This document shows positions 1 to 9,337 of a stretch of 64,000 nucleotides of DNA, one piece after another. A program made the translations under genes and the position numbers. The stretch is from Paracoccaceae bacterium (GTDB lineage: Bacteria; Pseudomonadota; Alphaproteobacteria; Rhodobacterales; Rhodobacteraceae). The first letter of the stretch is position 1; each line of letters opens with the position of its first letter. The DNA is taken from the NCBI GenBank assembly GCA_021741245.1, contig JAIOYF010000006.1, positions 1-64,000 of the forward strand, written 5' to 3'. The notes beneath the pieces were generated by a model, which saw only the letters and a list, made by a program, of their open reading frames with translations, did no database searches and had not been told where the DNA came from.

Positions 1-98
1 ACAACCGCCGCCTGCTTGAGCCCATTGGAAACATCCCACCCGCCGAAGCAGAGGAGGCCTTCTATGCAAACTTGAACACACTCGATATGGTCGCGTAA
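1..98 (+). CDS. IS3-family transposase OrfB, C-terminal fragment
   Basis: The frame starting at base 3 reads NRRLLEPIGNIPPAEAEEAF and continues to a TAA stop at 96-98. This is the characteristic tail of IS3-family OrfB (rve/DDE integrase-core) transposases, in which a YN-x-x-R-x-H/L-x-x-L-x-P-P-x-E/A-x-E block follows the catalytic domain. The DDE domain and OrfA would lie before base 1. The enzyme would move its own element by a copy-out mechanism. Nothing in the fragment tells whether the full element is intact. Confidence 0.8.
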   Translation, partial: NRRLLEPIGNIPPAEAEEAFYANLNTLDMVA

Positions 99-137
99 CA
101 CGGACTAATTGGTCTCCGGCAAACCCGGGGCGGTTCA
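1..137 (+). mobile_element. Right end of an IS3-family insertion sequence (truncated by the window edge)
   Basis: The first 98 bases encode the C-terminus of an IS3-type OrfB transposase. About 15 bases after its stop, the stretch at roughly 113-137 ends in CGGTTCA. Read on the other strand this begins TGAACCGCCCCGGGTTTGCC, the TG...CA type of terminal inverted repeat expected of IS3-family elements. The left end lies outside the window, so the matching repeat and the target-site duplication cannot be checked. Position 137 abuts the integrase relic at 138-241 directly, so I place the junction there. Confidence 0.75.
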
Positions 138-241
138 CCATGCCACGGATACGCATGTCCGTTCGCCATGGGCCTTGGACCCGTGGCGGCCTCATGGCTC
201 ACCATCCGCTGACGCAGCGGGGTGGCCTTCTCCTCCTTCAT
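138..241 (-). pseudogene. Relic of a tyrosine-recombinase (integrase) N-terminus, interrupted by the IS element
   Basis: On the minus strand an ATG at 241 opens MKEEKATPLRQRM. A frame change and about 37 extra bases follow, and then DMRIRGM at 159-139 in the next frame. From memory, the typical start of integrases with an N-terminal SAM-like domain (including companions of IS91-type elements) is ...PLRQRM-x-E-DMRIRGMG..., so both blocks fit one broken gene. Reading stops where the IS end begins at 137. The catalytic R-H-R-Y part is absent from the window. The assignment rests on recalled family sequence. Confidence 0.55.
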
Positions 242-590
242 CGAAACCTCCTGTCTGACGGGTGGGAAAACACCAATCGTCAGCCCGGAACAGCCTCAAG
301 CAAAGTACAACGCGAAATGGATGCTGAACGCCGGCCATCGGCGCCATTGCCGCGAAGCGGCTTAGTCCATGGGCCGTCTTCGGCCAGCGGGAGGACCGCT
401 TTGTAGGGCCCCTTCACCCTTCAAGTGCCTTCCAGAAGCTATTTGCCCCGCCTTCCTCCGCGCGAATGACACGGACTATAGGCCCGACAATTGTTTTCTC
501 CCATGCCTATGGGTGGGCAATTAAGTTGCCCCGCAGCTAAGGATGACATAACACTAGGCTAATCATCTGATTATTATGTGACTGGACTAC
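242..590. other. Gene-free stretch upstream of the large helicase gene
   Basis: I see no convincing gene here. An 88-codon frame on the plus strand (140-406) runs through the integrase relic and the IS junction and has no family resemblance. The last 100 bases before the helicase gene are AT-richer (for example around 548-580) and probably hold its promoter, but I cannot name -35/-10 boxes with confidence. Confidence 0.4.
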
Positions 591-3500
591 ATGCCTTTTC
601 TCAGCTTCTGGCGCCCAAGATCCGAAGGTAAGCTGCCCTTGTTGGATCGTTGCCTGTCAGTGGATCTGGAAGTTGATCCGAAAAAAGCAGTAATCTTCGA
701 CCTGGCCGCTGTTCGCCACGGGTCCGGACCCGCTGTCGTCGCTGGAAAAGGACGGCTTGCGCAATCGCTAGACAAACTCGAAGCGGTGCTGAAGACGACC
801 AGCCATATCATCGGCCACAATATTCTGCGTCACGATATCGAGCACCTGCTCGCCGCTCGGCCAAGGCTGCGCGACAGGATGATGTCACCCATTGACACGC
901 TTTGGCTGAATCCCTTGGCTTTTCCGCGTAATCCCTATCATCACCTGGTCAAACACCATCTCGACGGGCGCTTGCAGGCTGGCCATGTGAACGACCCCGA
1001 GCTGGATGCCCGTCTGGTCTTCGACGTGCTGGCCAACCAGATCGAGGCACTCAAGGCACAGCCGCCCGATCTGCTGCTGGCCTGGCACCATCTTGTCACT
1101 CGGGCGGATCGTGCGGATGGCTTCGATGCGGTCTTTCAGCACGTTCGGAATGCGACCGCGCCCGATCGGGGCATTGCGCTCGCGGCGATCCAGAGGCTGC
1201 TGGATCGGCAGGCCTGCGGTGCACAGATCGGCCCGGCGCTGGAGGTGCTGAAGGACCCGCAGATGGCTTGGCCGATGGCCTATGCCCTGGCTTGGATCTC
1301 GGTTTCCGGCGGGGAATCGGTCATGCCACCTTGGGTGCGGGCCGCCTTTCCGCAGGCAGCCCTGATTGTCCGCCAGTTGCGCGATACCAACTGCTGCACT
1401 CCTTCTTGCGCCTGGTGCGCCACGATGAACGACCCCAGGGGCGCGCTGGCGAAGTGGTTCGGCTTTCTTGCCTACCGTCCGGAACCGAGCGATGCCGAGG
1501 GCCGTCCGCTGCAAGAGGTGATCGTCGAACACGCCATGGCGCATTCCCATGTGCTTGGCATCCTGCCCACAGGAACGGGCAAGTCGGTCTGCTATCAGGT
1601 CCCCGCCCTGAGCCTTTATGACAAGACCGGCGCAATGACGGTCGTCATTTCCCCCCTGGTCGCGCTGATGGCCGACCAGGTTCAGGGGATGGAGCGGGCG
1701 GGAATATCCTCGGCCGTGACGATCAACGGCATGTTGTCAATGCCCGAGCGGCAAGAGGCGCTGGACCGCGTACGCTTGGGTCAGGCGGCGATCCTGCTGA
1801 TATCTCCCGAGCAACTACGCTCGGTCTCGGTGCGTTCGGTCCTGAAGCAGCGCGAGGTCGGGTTCTGGGTCCTCGACGAGGCGCATTGCGTGTCAAAGTG
1901 GGGGCACGATTTCCGTCCCGATTACCGCTATATCGGTCGCTTCATCCGCGAATTTTCAGGCGATCAGCCGACCGCGCCGGTGTTGTGCCTGACTGCCACC
2001 GCCAAGCCCGAGGTGGTGCGCGACATCACCGACCATTTCCGCGAACGGCTGGGCATAGACCTTGCCCTGTTTGATGGCGGTGCGACACGGACCAATCTGT
2101 TGTTTGCCGTGCTGGCCACGCGCAAAGAGAGCAAACTCGGCGATATCCTGACGGCCATTCAGGAACGCTTGCCCGACGGGCGCTCCGGCGCGGTAATCTA
2201 TTGCGCGACGCGGAAAGAAACCGAACGGGTCGCAGCCTTCCTCAAGGTTCAGGGATTGGCCACCGCCCATTTCCACGCCGGACTCTCCGTTGAAGACAAG
2301 CGATCCGTGCAAGAAGCGTTCCGCGTGGGGGAATTACGGGTGATCGCGGCCACCAATGCCTTCGGGATGGGGATCGACAAGCCCGATATCCGGCTGGTCA
2401 TCCATGCAGACATTCCCGGCTCGCTGGAGAACTACCTGCAAGAGGCGGGGCGGGCCGGGCGGGACCGGATGCCTGCCGATTGCGTGCTTTTGTATCACAC
2501 TGACGATGTCGAGCGGCAGTTCACCCTTGCGGCAAGATCGCGGCTGGAGCGGCACGAGATCGGAGCGATCCTGAAGGCGCTGCGTCGGCTCGACGAGCAG
2601 GGTCGGAACGGTGGCAAGGTGGTCGCCACCGCCGGAGAAATCGTGCGCGAAGAAAAGGACCGCGATTTTCAGCGCGACAGTGCCACCGAGGATACGCGGG
2701 TCAAGACGGCGGTGTCCTGGCTGGAGGAGGCAACTCTTGTCTCGCGCGAAGAGAACCGTGTCCAGATCTTTCCCTCCTCTTTGATGGTGCACACTTTGAA
2801 CGAGGCATCTGTGCTGCTCGATCAGGCACAGATCACCGGCGCGCGCCGCAAGCAGCTTCTGGACATCGTCCGCCACATGATGAACACGCCCGCCGATCAG
2901 GGCATCTCGACCGACGAGTTGACCGGCATCGCTGGCCTGACCCACCGTGGCCTTGCCAAGGCAATGGCAGACCTCGAGACTATGGGCCTCGCGCGGAACG
3001 CCATCGCCTTAACCGTGCAGATCCATGTCGGGATCGAGAATGCCTCACGCCAACGCTTTGCGGCTGCACGGGCGCTGGAGGGCGCGCTGATCGGCACGAT
3101 GCGGGAAATGGCCCCGGAGAGCGATGCAGGTGGAGGTGCCTTGCTGGACCTGACAGTGGCCAGCCAGAAGATGCGGGAGATGGGCAATCCCGGCGCAGGT
3201 CCGCACATCATCGAACGCCTCATGCGCAGCATTGAACGCGACGGGCGCGACGAGGACGGCGGTCAAGGCAACATCCGGCTGAGGAAGCTGTCGTCGAAGA
3301 CGCTTGAGATTGTCTTGCAGCGGTCTTGGCGCATCGTCGACCAAACCGCCGCCCTGCGCTGGATGGCGGCAGAGCGGCTGTTGGAATTTCTCGTCTCCAA
3401 GGTGCCGATCGGCAGCAGGGGCAAGGACATCCAGGTCGAAACCACCTTGGGTGACCTCTGCGCCGTGTTGAACGGGGATGCAGTCATCAAGACATCCGGC

Positions 3501-5720
3501 GTCAAAGACATGACCAAGCTGATGGAACGTGCCTTGCTGTGGCTGCACGAACAGCACGTGCTGACCCTCGGCAAGGGGCTGACGGTGTTCCGCTCGGCCA
3601 TGACGATCCACCTCAGCCCCGAGCGTGCACCTTTTACGGCCAAGGATTTCCTGCCTTTGCAGGAGCATTACCGCGAACAGACGTTGCAGACCCATGTCAT
3701 GGCTGCCTATGCGGAAAAAGGGTTGGAGCGGATCGAGGAGGCGCTGCGTCTTTCAAAGGACTATTTCACGCTTGATCAGGACCGTTTCTTGCGGCGCTGG
3801 ATGCCAGGGCGAAACGTGGAAATCCGCCGCCAAACCACGGGCCGGGCGTGGAAGCAGATTGTCGATGATCTTGGCAACCCCACCCAGCAGGACATCGTGG
3901 CCGATGACCGGGACGAGACAAACGTTCTCGTGCTGGCCGGTCCCGGATCGGGCAAGACACGAGTGCTGGTGCACCGCATCGCCTATCTCCTGCGTGTCCG
4001 GCGCGAAAACCCGCAAGGTATTCTCGTCCTGACCTACAACCGGCACGCCGCGGCCGAAATCCGTGCCCGCCTACGCCATCTCGTCGGCGAGGACGCAGCT
4101 TGGGTTACCGTTTCCACCTGCCACGCGCTTGCCATGCGATTGGTCGGAGCAAGCTTTGCCGGCGGTGCCACAGAGACACGCGATTTCGATGCGATCTTGC
4201 GCGACGCCGTGCGGTTGATCACCGGCGAAGGGCTCAGCCGTGCCGAGGCCGAGGCGCAAAGAGAGGCCCTCATCCAGGGCTACCGCTGGATTCTGGTCGA
4301 CGAGTATCAGGATATCGGCCCCGAGGAATATGCCTTGATTGCCGCTGTGGCCGGGCGCTCGCTCGAGGATCCTGACCAACGCCTCAGTCTTTTTGCGGTG
4401 GGGGACGATGACCAGAATATCTATGCCTTCACCGGGGCCTCTGTATCCTTCATCCGCCGCTTCGAAGATGACTATCGGGCCAAGCCCAAGTTCCTGACCG
4501 AGAACTACCGCTCGACCCGCTATATCATCGACGCGGCGAACCAGGTAATCGAGCTTGCGCAGGAGCGGATGAAGGCAGGCCACCCGATCACGGTGGACAA
4601 GCTGCGCGGGCTCCACCCTGGCGGCGGCGTCATGGCAACCTACGATCCTGTGGCACGGGGACGTGTGCAATTCCTCGACGTGCCGGGGGATGATGTTGCC
4701 CAAGGGGTAGCCGCGGTGGACGAGCTCGTCCGGCTTTCCCACCTGGATCCGGATTTCTCATGGTCGCGCACGGCGATCATTTCGCGCGACTGGCGCCGTC
4801 TCGGCCCGGTGCGGGCCTATGCTGAAAAGCTTGGGCTCAAAGTCGAGATGGCCAACGAAAAGCTCCCCAGCGTCTGGCGGCTCCGCGAGATGCAAAATCT
4901 GATTGCTGGCCTGCGGCAGCGCCCCGCAGCCATGCTTAGGATTCAGGACATGCTCGACGTCCTAAACCAGCAACGTCACACGCGCTGGGTCGACCTGATT
5001 GCCGAAGGCGTCGCGGACCTCGCCCGCGAACTCGGGTCCAGAACGATCCCCGTTCCGGACGCGATAGAATGGCTGGCGGAATGGGCGCAGGATGTCAGAG
5101 GCACGCAGCGTGGCCTCTTGCTGCTCACCGCCCATCGGTCAAAGGGCCTTGAGTTCGACCACGTCGTGATCCTGAACGGCGGCTGGCAAGCGCTTTCGAA
5201 GGGCGAGGACGGAGAGGCTCCGCGTCGTCTCTTCTACGTCGCCATGACCCGCGCCCGCCGAAGCTTGGCCGTGGTGACCCGTGGAGCTCATGCCTTCGTC
5301 CGAGCTGACAGCGAGAGCGAAGTTTTGCGCCCGATTGAGGCAGGTCGACCTTCCGACCTGCCCGAGCCCGACCAATATCAGCTTCCAGACATGGGCTCTG
5401 TCGATCTGTCCTATGCCGGCCGTCTCCCTGAGACAAGCCAAACGCTTGTCGCCATTGCTGAGGCACAGATCGAAGACACGGTGACACTGGAGCGCCGCGA
5501 AGCAAAATGGATGGTTCTCGACGCGCGAGGACGCGTGCTTGGCCGCATGGCGGGAAACTGGTCGCCGCCCGAGAGCACCTATTTTGTCTCGGGCAAAGTC
5601 GGCGCCATCGTCCGCTGGCGGAAGGCAGACAGCACAGAAGCCTACCAGACCTCCATGAAGCGCACAGAATGGGAGACCATTCTGCCGGAGTTCGTGTTCC
5701 GACGAAGCGGCGAGCACTGA
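591..5720 (+). CDS. Exonuclease-like / RecQ helicase / UvrD helicase fusion protein (1709 aa)
   Basis: Three modules are visible. (1) Residues about 20-145 resemble a DEDD 3'-5' exonuclease: D25 and E27 in DLEV, D82 in GHNILRHD, D139 in ELDA. (2) A cysteine cluster C268/C269/C273/C276 (possible zinc knuckle) leads into a RecQ-type SF2 helicase with Walker A PTGTGKS (K331), DEAH at 429-432, and an arginine-finger motif QEAGRAGRD; a winged-helix-like part follows. (3) From about 1100 there is a UvrD/PcrA-like SF1 helicase with AGPGSGKT (K1122), DEYQD starting at 1237, GDDDQNIYAF, TENYRST, TAHRSKGLEF and the last motif VAMTRARR. Both motors look intact. Known RecQ and UvrD proteins unwind DNA 3'-5' in repair or recombination. 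The fused role is not established; repair or mobile-element defence are both possible. No strong Shine-Dalgarno precedes the chosen ATG, so the start is uncertain. Confidence 0.85.
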   Translation: MPFLSFWRPRSEGKLPLLDRCLSVDLEVDPKKAVIFDLAAVRHGSGPAVVAGKGRLAQSLDKLEAVLKTTSHIIGHNILRHDIEHLLAARPRLRDRMMSPIDTLWLNPLAFPRNPYHHLVKHHLDGRLQAGHVNDPELDARLVFDVLANQIEALKAQPPDLLLAWHHLVTRADRADGFDAVFQHVRNATAPDRGIALAAIQRLLDRQACGAQIGPALEVLKDPQMAWPMAYALAWISVSGGESVMPPWVRAAFPQAALIVRQLRDTNCCTPSCAWCATMNDPRGALAKWFGFLAYRPEPSDAEGRPLQEVIVEHAMAHSHVLGILPTGTGKSVCYQVPALSLYDKTGAMTVVISPLVALMADQVQGMERAGISSAVTINGMLSMPERQEALDRVRLGQAAILLISPEQLRSVSVRSVLKQREVGFWVLDEAHCVSKWGHDFRPDYRYIGRFIREFSGDQPTAPVLCLTATAKPEVVRDITDHFRERLGIDLALFDGGATRTNLLFAVLATRKESKLGDILTAIQERLPDGRSGAVIYCATRKETERVAAFLKVQGLATAHFHAGLSVEDKRSVQEAFRVGELRVIAATNAFGMGIDKPDIRLVIHADIPGSLENYLQEAGRAGRDRMPADCVLLYHTDDVERQFTLAARSRLERHEIGAILKALRRLDEQGRNGGKVVATAGEIVREEKDRDFQRDSATEDTRVKTAVSWLEEATLVSREENRVQIFPSSLMVHTLNEASVLLDQAQITGARRKQLLDIVRHMMNTPADQGISTDELTGIAGLTHRGLAKAMADLETMGLARNAIALTVQIHVGIENASRQRFAAARALEGALIGTMREMAPESDAGGGALLDLTVASQKMREMGNPGAGPHIIERLMRSIERDGRDEDGGQGNIRLRKLSSKTLEIVLQRSWRIVDQTAALRWMAAERLLEFLVSKVPIGSRGKDIQVETTLGDLCAVLNGDAVIKTSGVKDMTKLMERALLWLHEQHVLTLGKGLTVFRSAMTIHLSPERAPFTAKDFLPLQEHYREQTLQTHVMAAYAEKGLERIEEALRLSKDYFTLDQDRFLRRWMPGRNVEIRRQTTGRAWKQIVDDLGNPTQQDIVADDRDETNVLVLAGPGSGKTRVLVHRIAYLLRVRRENPQGILVLTYNRHAAAEIRARLRHLVGEDAAWVTVSTCHALAMRLVGASFAGGATETRDFDAILRDAVRLITGEGLSRAEAEAQREALIQGYRWILVDEYQDIGPEEYALIAAVAGRSLEDPDQRLSLFAVGDDDQNIYAFTGASVSFIRRFEDDYRAKPKFLTENYRSTRYIIDAANQVIELAQERMKAGHPITVDKLRGLHPGGGVMATYDPVARGRVQFLDVPGDDVAQGVAAVDELVRLSHLDPDFSWSRTAIISRDWRRLGPVRAYAEKLGLKVEMANEKLPSVWRLREMQNLIAGLRQRPAAMLRIQDMLDVLNQQRHTRWVDLIAEGVADLARELGSRTIPVPDAIEWLAEWAQDVRGTQRGLLLLTAHRSKGLEFDHVVILNGGWQALSKGEDGEAPRRLFYVAMTRARRSLAVVTRGAHAFVRADSESEVLRPIEAGRPSDLPEPDQYQLPDMGSVDLSYAGRLPETSQTLVAIAEAQIEDTVTLERREAKWMVLDARGRVLGRMAGNWSPPESTYFVSGKVGAIVRWRKADSTEAYQTSMKRTEWETILPEFVFRRSGEH

Positions 5721-5912
5721 GTCTGCGGAAAGTTCAATCTGTGGAGTTGAACCCGGGGGTGGCGCAAGCGGCAGATAGCGATGAAATGCCCTTTCATACG
5801 CAAGGGGAGGGAAGCGGTCGCTGAACAAGTGAATAGCACTGTTTAGCCGTTGTGCCTTAACGGACGCACCAGTCAACAGATCCTCTCCGAACTCCCCAGA
5901 GTGACCGGTGCT

Positions 5913-6857
5913 TCAGTAGTTCACAACCACCACAACTGTGTCTGAGTATAGTCCTACAACCGCGACCTGGTCAGGGAAAATTCGGCCAAAGACGGTCAGT
6001 TCCTGATGTCCGCCTGTGCCCATCCCTGTGGCGATGCTTCCTGCGTCTAGCCCCCAGCCCGCCGTCGCCGCGGGGTCATGATACAGACCGTAGGCCAGCA
6101 TATTGCCCCCGTTGGTCATCCGTCGCCCGGATGGCCCGGTGCCCTCGGGGTGCCCGCCCATATCTAGGCCGACGGTGTAGAAAGACGCGTTGGTGCATGT
6201 GAGGGAAATGGTAGCTGTCTGGTCCACGGGTGCGACCACGGCGGCATCAATGGTGCCGAAATCCATGTTTGACACGCTGACGGTGCAGCTCGCCGCAACA
6301 CTTGCGCGAACAGTGAAGGAACTGGCCGTGCCGTATTGGCTGCAGTCACCTTCGCCGTAGGCCAACTGGACATCGCTCCCAGATGCGAAGTCGGCTGCAT
6401 AAGGCCCTACAGTTGCCTGCGCACCGATCGAGGTGACTTCGGCGTAAAGCGTCGGTGCGATCGTGGCGCTGCCGGTTGCGTCCAGCGGTAGGGTAAAGCC
6501 GACAGTCTCCCATGTGCTGCCCCCACCTGAAAGCGTGTTCTGGGCGGTCAGTTGATATTCAAGCACTGCCATGCCGACCCCGTTCATGTAGCGCGGCGTC
6601 AGGCCGGGCCCGCTTCCGCCGCTGCCCGCCCCGATCATCACGCAGGCGGTTGCGGTGGTGCCAGGCGTCCCGCCAGAGCAAGAGATGGTGACGGGACCGC
6701 TGGTCTGCTCCGGCATGCCATCGCGCACCGAAATCTGCCCGAAATCCAGCGAGACGAGGTCTGCCTCGCAGACCAAGGCGGCCCGGGCCGGCCATGGGAC
6801 GCAGATCAGGGCAGGAAGGACTGCGGCGAAAAAAATCAATCGGGTGATCATCCGCAT
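5913..6857 (-). CDS. Two-domain spore-coat-U (SCPU) pilus protein, likely tip adhesin (CsuE-like)
   Basis: The 314-residue protein starts with a signal peptide (MRMITRLIFFAAVLPALICV, cleavage near ARA-ALVC). It contains two successive SCPU modules, about residues 28-165 and 185-314. Each opens with a cysteine and an F-G-x-I/L motif (LDFGQISV and MDFGTIDA). The C-terminal strand SDTVVVVVNY matches the shared SDTV ending of Csu pilins. A second SCPU copy is typical of the tip subunit encoded last in csu-type operons. It overlaps the usher gene by 10 bases, which indicates one transcript. The exact start could also be the Met two codons later (6851). Confidence 0.85.
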   Translation of the reverse strand: MRMITRLIFFAAVLPALICVPWPARAALVCEADLVSLDFGQISVRDGMPEQTSGPVTISCSGGTPGTTATACVMIGAGSGGSGPGLTPRYMNGVGMAVLEYQLTAQNTLSGGGSTWETVGFTLPLDATGSATIAPTLYAEVTSIGAQATVGPYAADFASGSDVQLAYGEGDCSQYGTASSFTVRASVAASCTVSVSNMDFGTIDAAVVAPVDQTATISLTCTNASFYTVGLDMGGHPEGTGPSGRRMTNGGNMLAYGLYHDPAATAGWGLDAGSIATGMGTGGHQELTVFGRIFPDQVAVVGLYSDTVVVVVNY

Positions 6858-9274
6858 GTGACTCCATCGATGTAAACCTGTTCATCGGACCGCTTCACAT
6901 AGTCGAACGCGGCCGAGCAGTCTGCGTCTGTGGTTTGCGCGGTGATCTGGTTGCGTGGGCCAAGGCCGGTTATCCAGACCTCGCCATCATAGCCGACGAC
7001 GAACGCGTTTGAGGATCCACGAAGCCGCACCTCGGAACCGGGTGGAAGGAACTCTCCGGCTGCCGTCCTGATCACCACCAAGGCGGCATCTTCGGGCTTG
7101 CCGCCGAAATCCAGCGACACCCCGGAATTGCGTGCGGTGACCACATTCATGGCGGTGGCCCCGATATTGGCATCAAGCGGCAGCTCGAGCGGGTTGATGG
7201 AGATCCTGTTTTGCCGGTATGATCGCAGATCAGGCACAAAAGCCTTGCCGGAAGCGCCGGTCCGGGCAACCTCCCGGTTGTTCAGGCTTACAGCCACATC
7301 CGGACTGCCGACGTCAACAACGGCAAACCCGTCATGGATGCGATTGGTGGCAAACAGCCCGCCCCCCGCCAAGGCTATCGCCCCGTCGAACGTGGCGCTT
7401 GCGCCGATGCCTTTGACGCTGTCGCGCAGCAAGACCTCAGCCCTGCCATATCCGGTCTGATACGTTGCCCCAAAAAGGCGATTCTGCCGCGAGAGGTTGA
7501 CCCGGTAGCCGTAGCTTCCCGCCTCGCGATCAGCCGACTTTGACAGGCTGGCAACAAATTCGTTTCGTCCGTTCCTGTCGCGCTGCGCCCCGGCGCTGGC
7601 ATGCCGTGAGCTACCCAGCGGAATTGACACGCCAACCGAAAGGCCAACGCCGCCATCGCCTGTGAAATCCTTGAATCCGTTGATCCGATACGACCCCGCG
7701 CCTGACAATGGGCGCGTGTAGGATGCCGACAGGATGGTGTTCCTTAACTCTGTCCGTTCGGAATTGATCAGGCTCAGCCCAAATCGGCCACCATCGGCAA
7801 AGACAGGAAAGCTCAGCGCCAAGGCATCCATGGCCGTAACGGAGCTGACGAACGGGAAAGAGGGGGTCACAAGGTGATCGTCCGGCGCTTGCAACGGTTT
7901 GATATCTGCCAAATCGCGGTATTCACCAAAGGCCCGCCGCGCGCTGAAACGGACACCGATACCGCCAACCTCTGTGCGCAAAGCACCAAAAAGGAAGCTG
8001 CCGGTCGCCGGGCCGTCCACGCTCTTGCCGCCCGCCAATGTGACCTCGGCGCGGTTGAGCACCACAGCATGAACCCCAACGCCTGTCATTTTCAGATCGT
8101 TGAGATATTCTGCATGTCCCTCGACCGTCAGGCGGCTGGAAACACCGTAGCGCAAGCTGACCGCTGCGGCAGTGTCTTCGCCATAGGAAAGCTGTCCCTC
8201 GCCACGGGAAAGGCGCGGGTGCCCTACCTCGATAGCATAGTCCAACATACCCGAGGCCAACAGGCTCTGCGTTGCAAAGAAGGGAACCACGCTGGTAGTT
8301 TCATTTCCCCCAGCATCACGCAAAACAAAGGTGGCCTCGCCGCCGCTTGTGATCATTGGCACGTTCGACAGGTTGAAAGGCCCCGCATCGACCGCCCCGG
8401 AATAGGCACGGACATTGTCGACATAGACTTCGATGCTGGACGGGACGGCAGGTGAACCCGAAAAAGACAGTAGGGGACTGGTCACGACATCCTCACGCAA
8501 CGAGAAATCGCGCCGGATCTGAAACCCGCCAAGGCGCACGGGACGGGCCCAGGACGGGCCTGATGTCGTGAAATCCCCGGCGGTCAGGGTCAACATCCGG
8601 CCGGGGCTGGACACCGCGAAGGACGTATCCAGACGGCGGAAGTCTGCAGAGCCGAAGTCGTCAATCCGGGAACTGACCGTTCCTGTGGTGGTCAGCACCC
8701 CAATCGGCGTAAAGGCCCGCAGGTCGAATGTGGCAAAAGCCTCCTTGGCCCGAAACCCGTCAACAAGGATGTTGTCACCCAGATTGGCAGTCACCCGGTA
8801 ATTCAGGACAAGACCATAACCGGTTTGCGCATCGGGAATGCTGCGGTCCGGACGTGCGGAAAGCTCGACCGGGATCAGCGCCAGGCCATGGGCTGCGATG
8901 TGGATCGCCTGGGTTGGTGCGTCGTAAACATAAGTCAACCCGGGAATCTGATCGAGATACACGGATTGACCAAGGGCGCGAGGTGACATGATCCCGATCC
9001 CGTCAAGCTCGTCGCGGCGGGCCATCATGCGTTGTGTGTCAGGTGACAGGGAAAACTCCGCGATCAGCCCGATGTCGCGCCCGTTGACGGTTACCAGCAA
9101 GAACAGCGCCTCATCCATGTCGGGGTCATAAGCCATGTCCGCTTGGGCCAAGGATGACCCGGAATGGACTGCCATCATCTCATCCTGCGCTTGTGCCGCG
9201 ACGGGTGGAACAGACCCCAATCCGCTCAAGAAAAGCGCGCTGGTGACAGCGATGATCAACGGACGGCTGTTCAC
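6848..9274 (-). CDS. Outer-membrane usher of a Csu-type fimbrial system (CsuD/FimD-like)
   Basis: About 808 residues. The start is set at the GTG at 9274 because AGGAGG (top-strand CCTCCT at 9280-9285) sits 5 bases upstream and the protein then begins with a signal peptide (VNSRPLIIAVTSALFLSG, AQA cleavage). An upstream ATG at 9334 would read through that ribosome site. The order fits ushers: N-terminal periplasmic domain (about 30-150), a long beta-barrel rich in G-x-x-Y/F strands, and a C-terminal domain with cysteines (DADCSAAFDY, VTCG). The usher forms the outer-membrane pore and assembles pilins handed over by the periplasmic chaperone. Confidence 0.85.
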   Translation of the reverse strand: MNSRPLIIAVTSALFLSGLGSVPPVAAQAQDEMMAVHSGSSLAQADMAYDPDMDEALFLLVTVNGRDIGLIAEFSLSPDTQRMMARRDELDGIGIMSPRALGQSVYLDQIPGLTYVYDAPTQAIHIAAHGLALIPVELSARPDRSIPDAQTGYGLVLNYRVTANLGDNILVDGFRAKEAFATFDLRAFTPIGVLTTTGTVSSRIDDFGSADFRRLDTSFAVSSPGRMLTLTAGDFTTSGPSWARPVRLGGFQIRRDFSLREDVVTSPLLSFSGSPAVPSSIEVYVDNVRAYSGAVDAGPFNLSNVPMITSGGEATFVLRDAGGNETTSVVPFFATQSLLASGMLDYAIEVGHPRLSRGEGQLSYGEDTAAAVSLRYGVSSRLTVEGHAEYLNDLKMTGVGVHAVVLNRAEVTLAGGKSVDGPATGSFLFGALRTEVGGIGVRFSARRAFGEYRDLADIKPLQAPDDHLVTPSFPFVSSVTAMDALALSFPVFADGGRFGLSLINSERTELRNTILSASYTRPLSGAGSYRINGFKDFTGDGGVGLSVGVSIPLGSSRHASAGAQRDRNGRNEFVASLSKSADREAGSYGYRVNLSRQNRLFGATYQTGYGRAEVLLRDSVKGIGASATFDGAIALAGGGLFATNRIHDGFAVVDVGSPDVAVSLNNREVARTGASGKAFVPDLRSYRQNRISINPLELPLDANIGATAMNVVTARNSGVSLDFGGKPEDAALVVIRTAAGEFLPPGSEVRLRGSSNAFVVGYDGEVWITGLGPRNQITAQTTDADCSAAFDYVKRSDEQVYIDGVTCG

Positions 9275-9337
9275 GCGTGCCTCCTGTCTTGTGGCTGACG
9301 GCAGGTCAGGACTTCCCTGCCGCCCGAGCCACATTGC

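Noticed and set aside
140-406. 88-codon plus-strand frame after the IS end
   Set aside because: It runs antisense through the integrase relic and has no family features or ribosome site.
9275-9334. Usher start at the ATG at 9334
   Set aside because: The strong AGGAGG at 9280-9285 and the signal peptide right after the GTG at 9274 show that the upstream extension is not translated as part of the usher.
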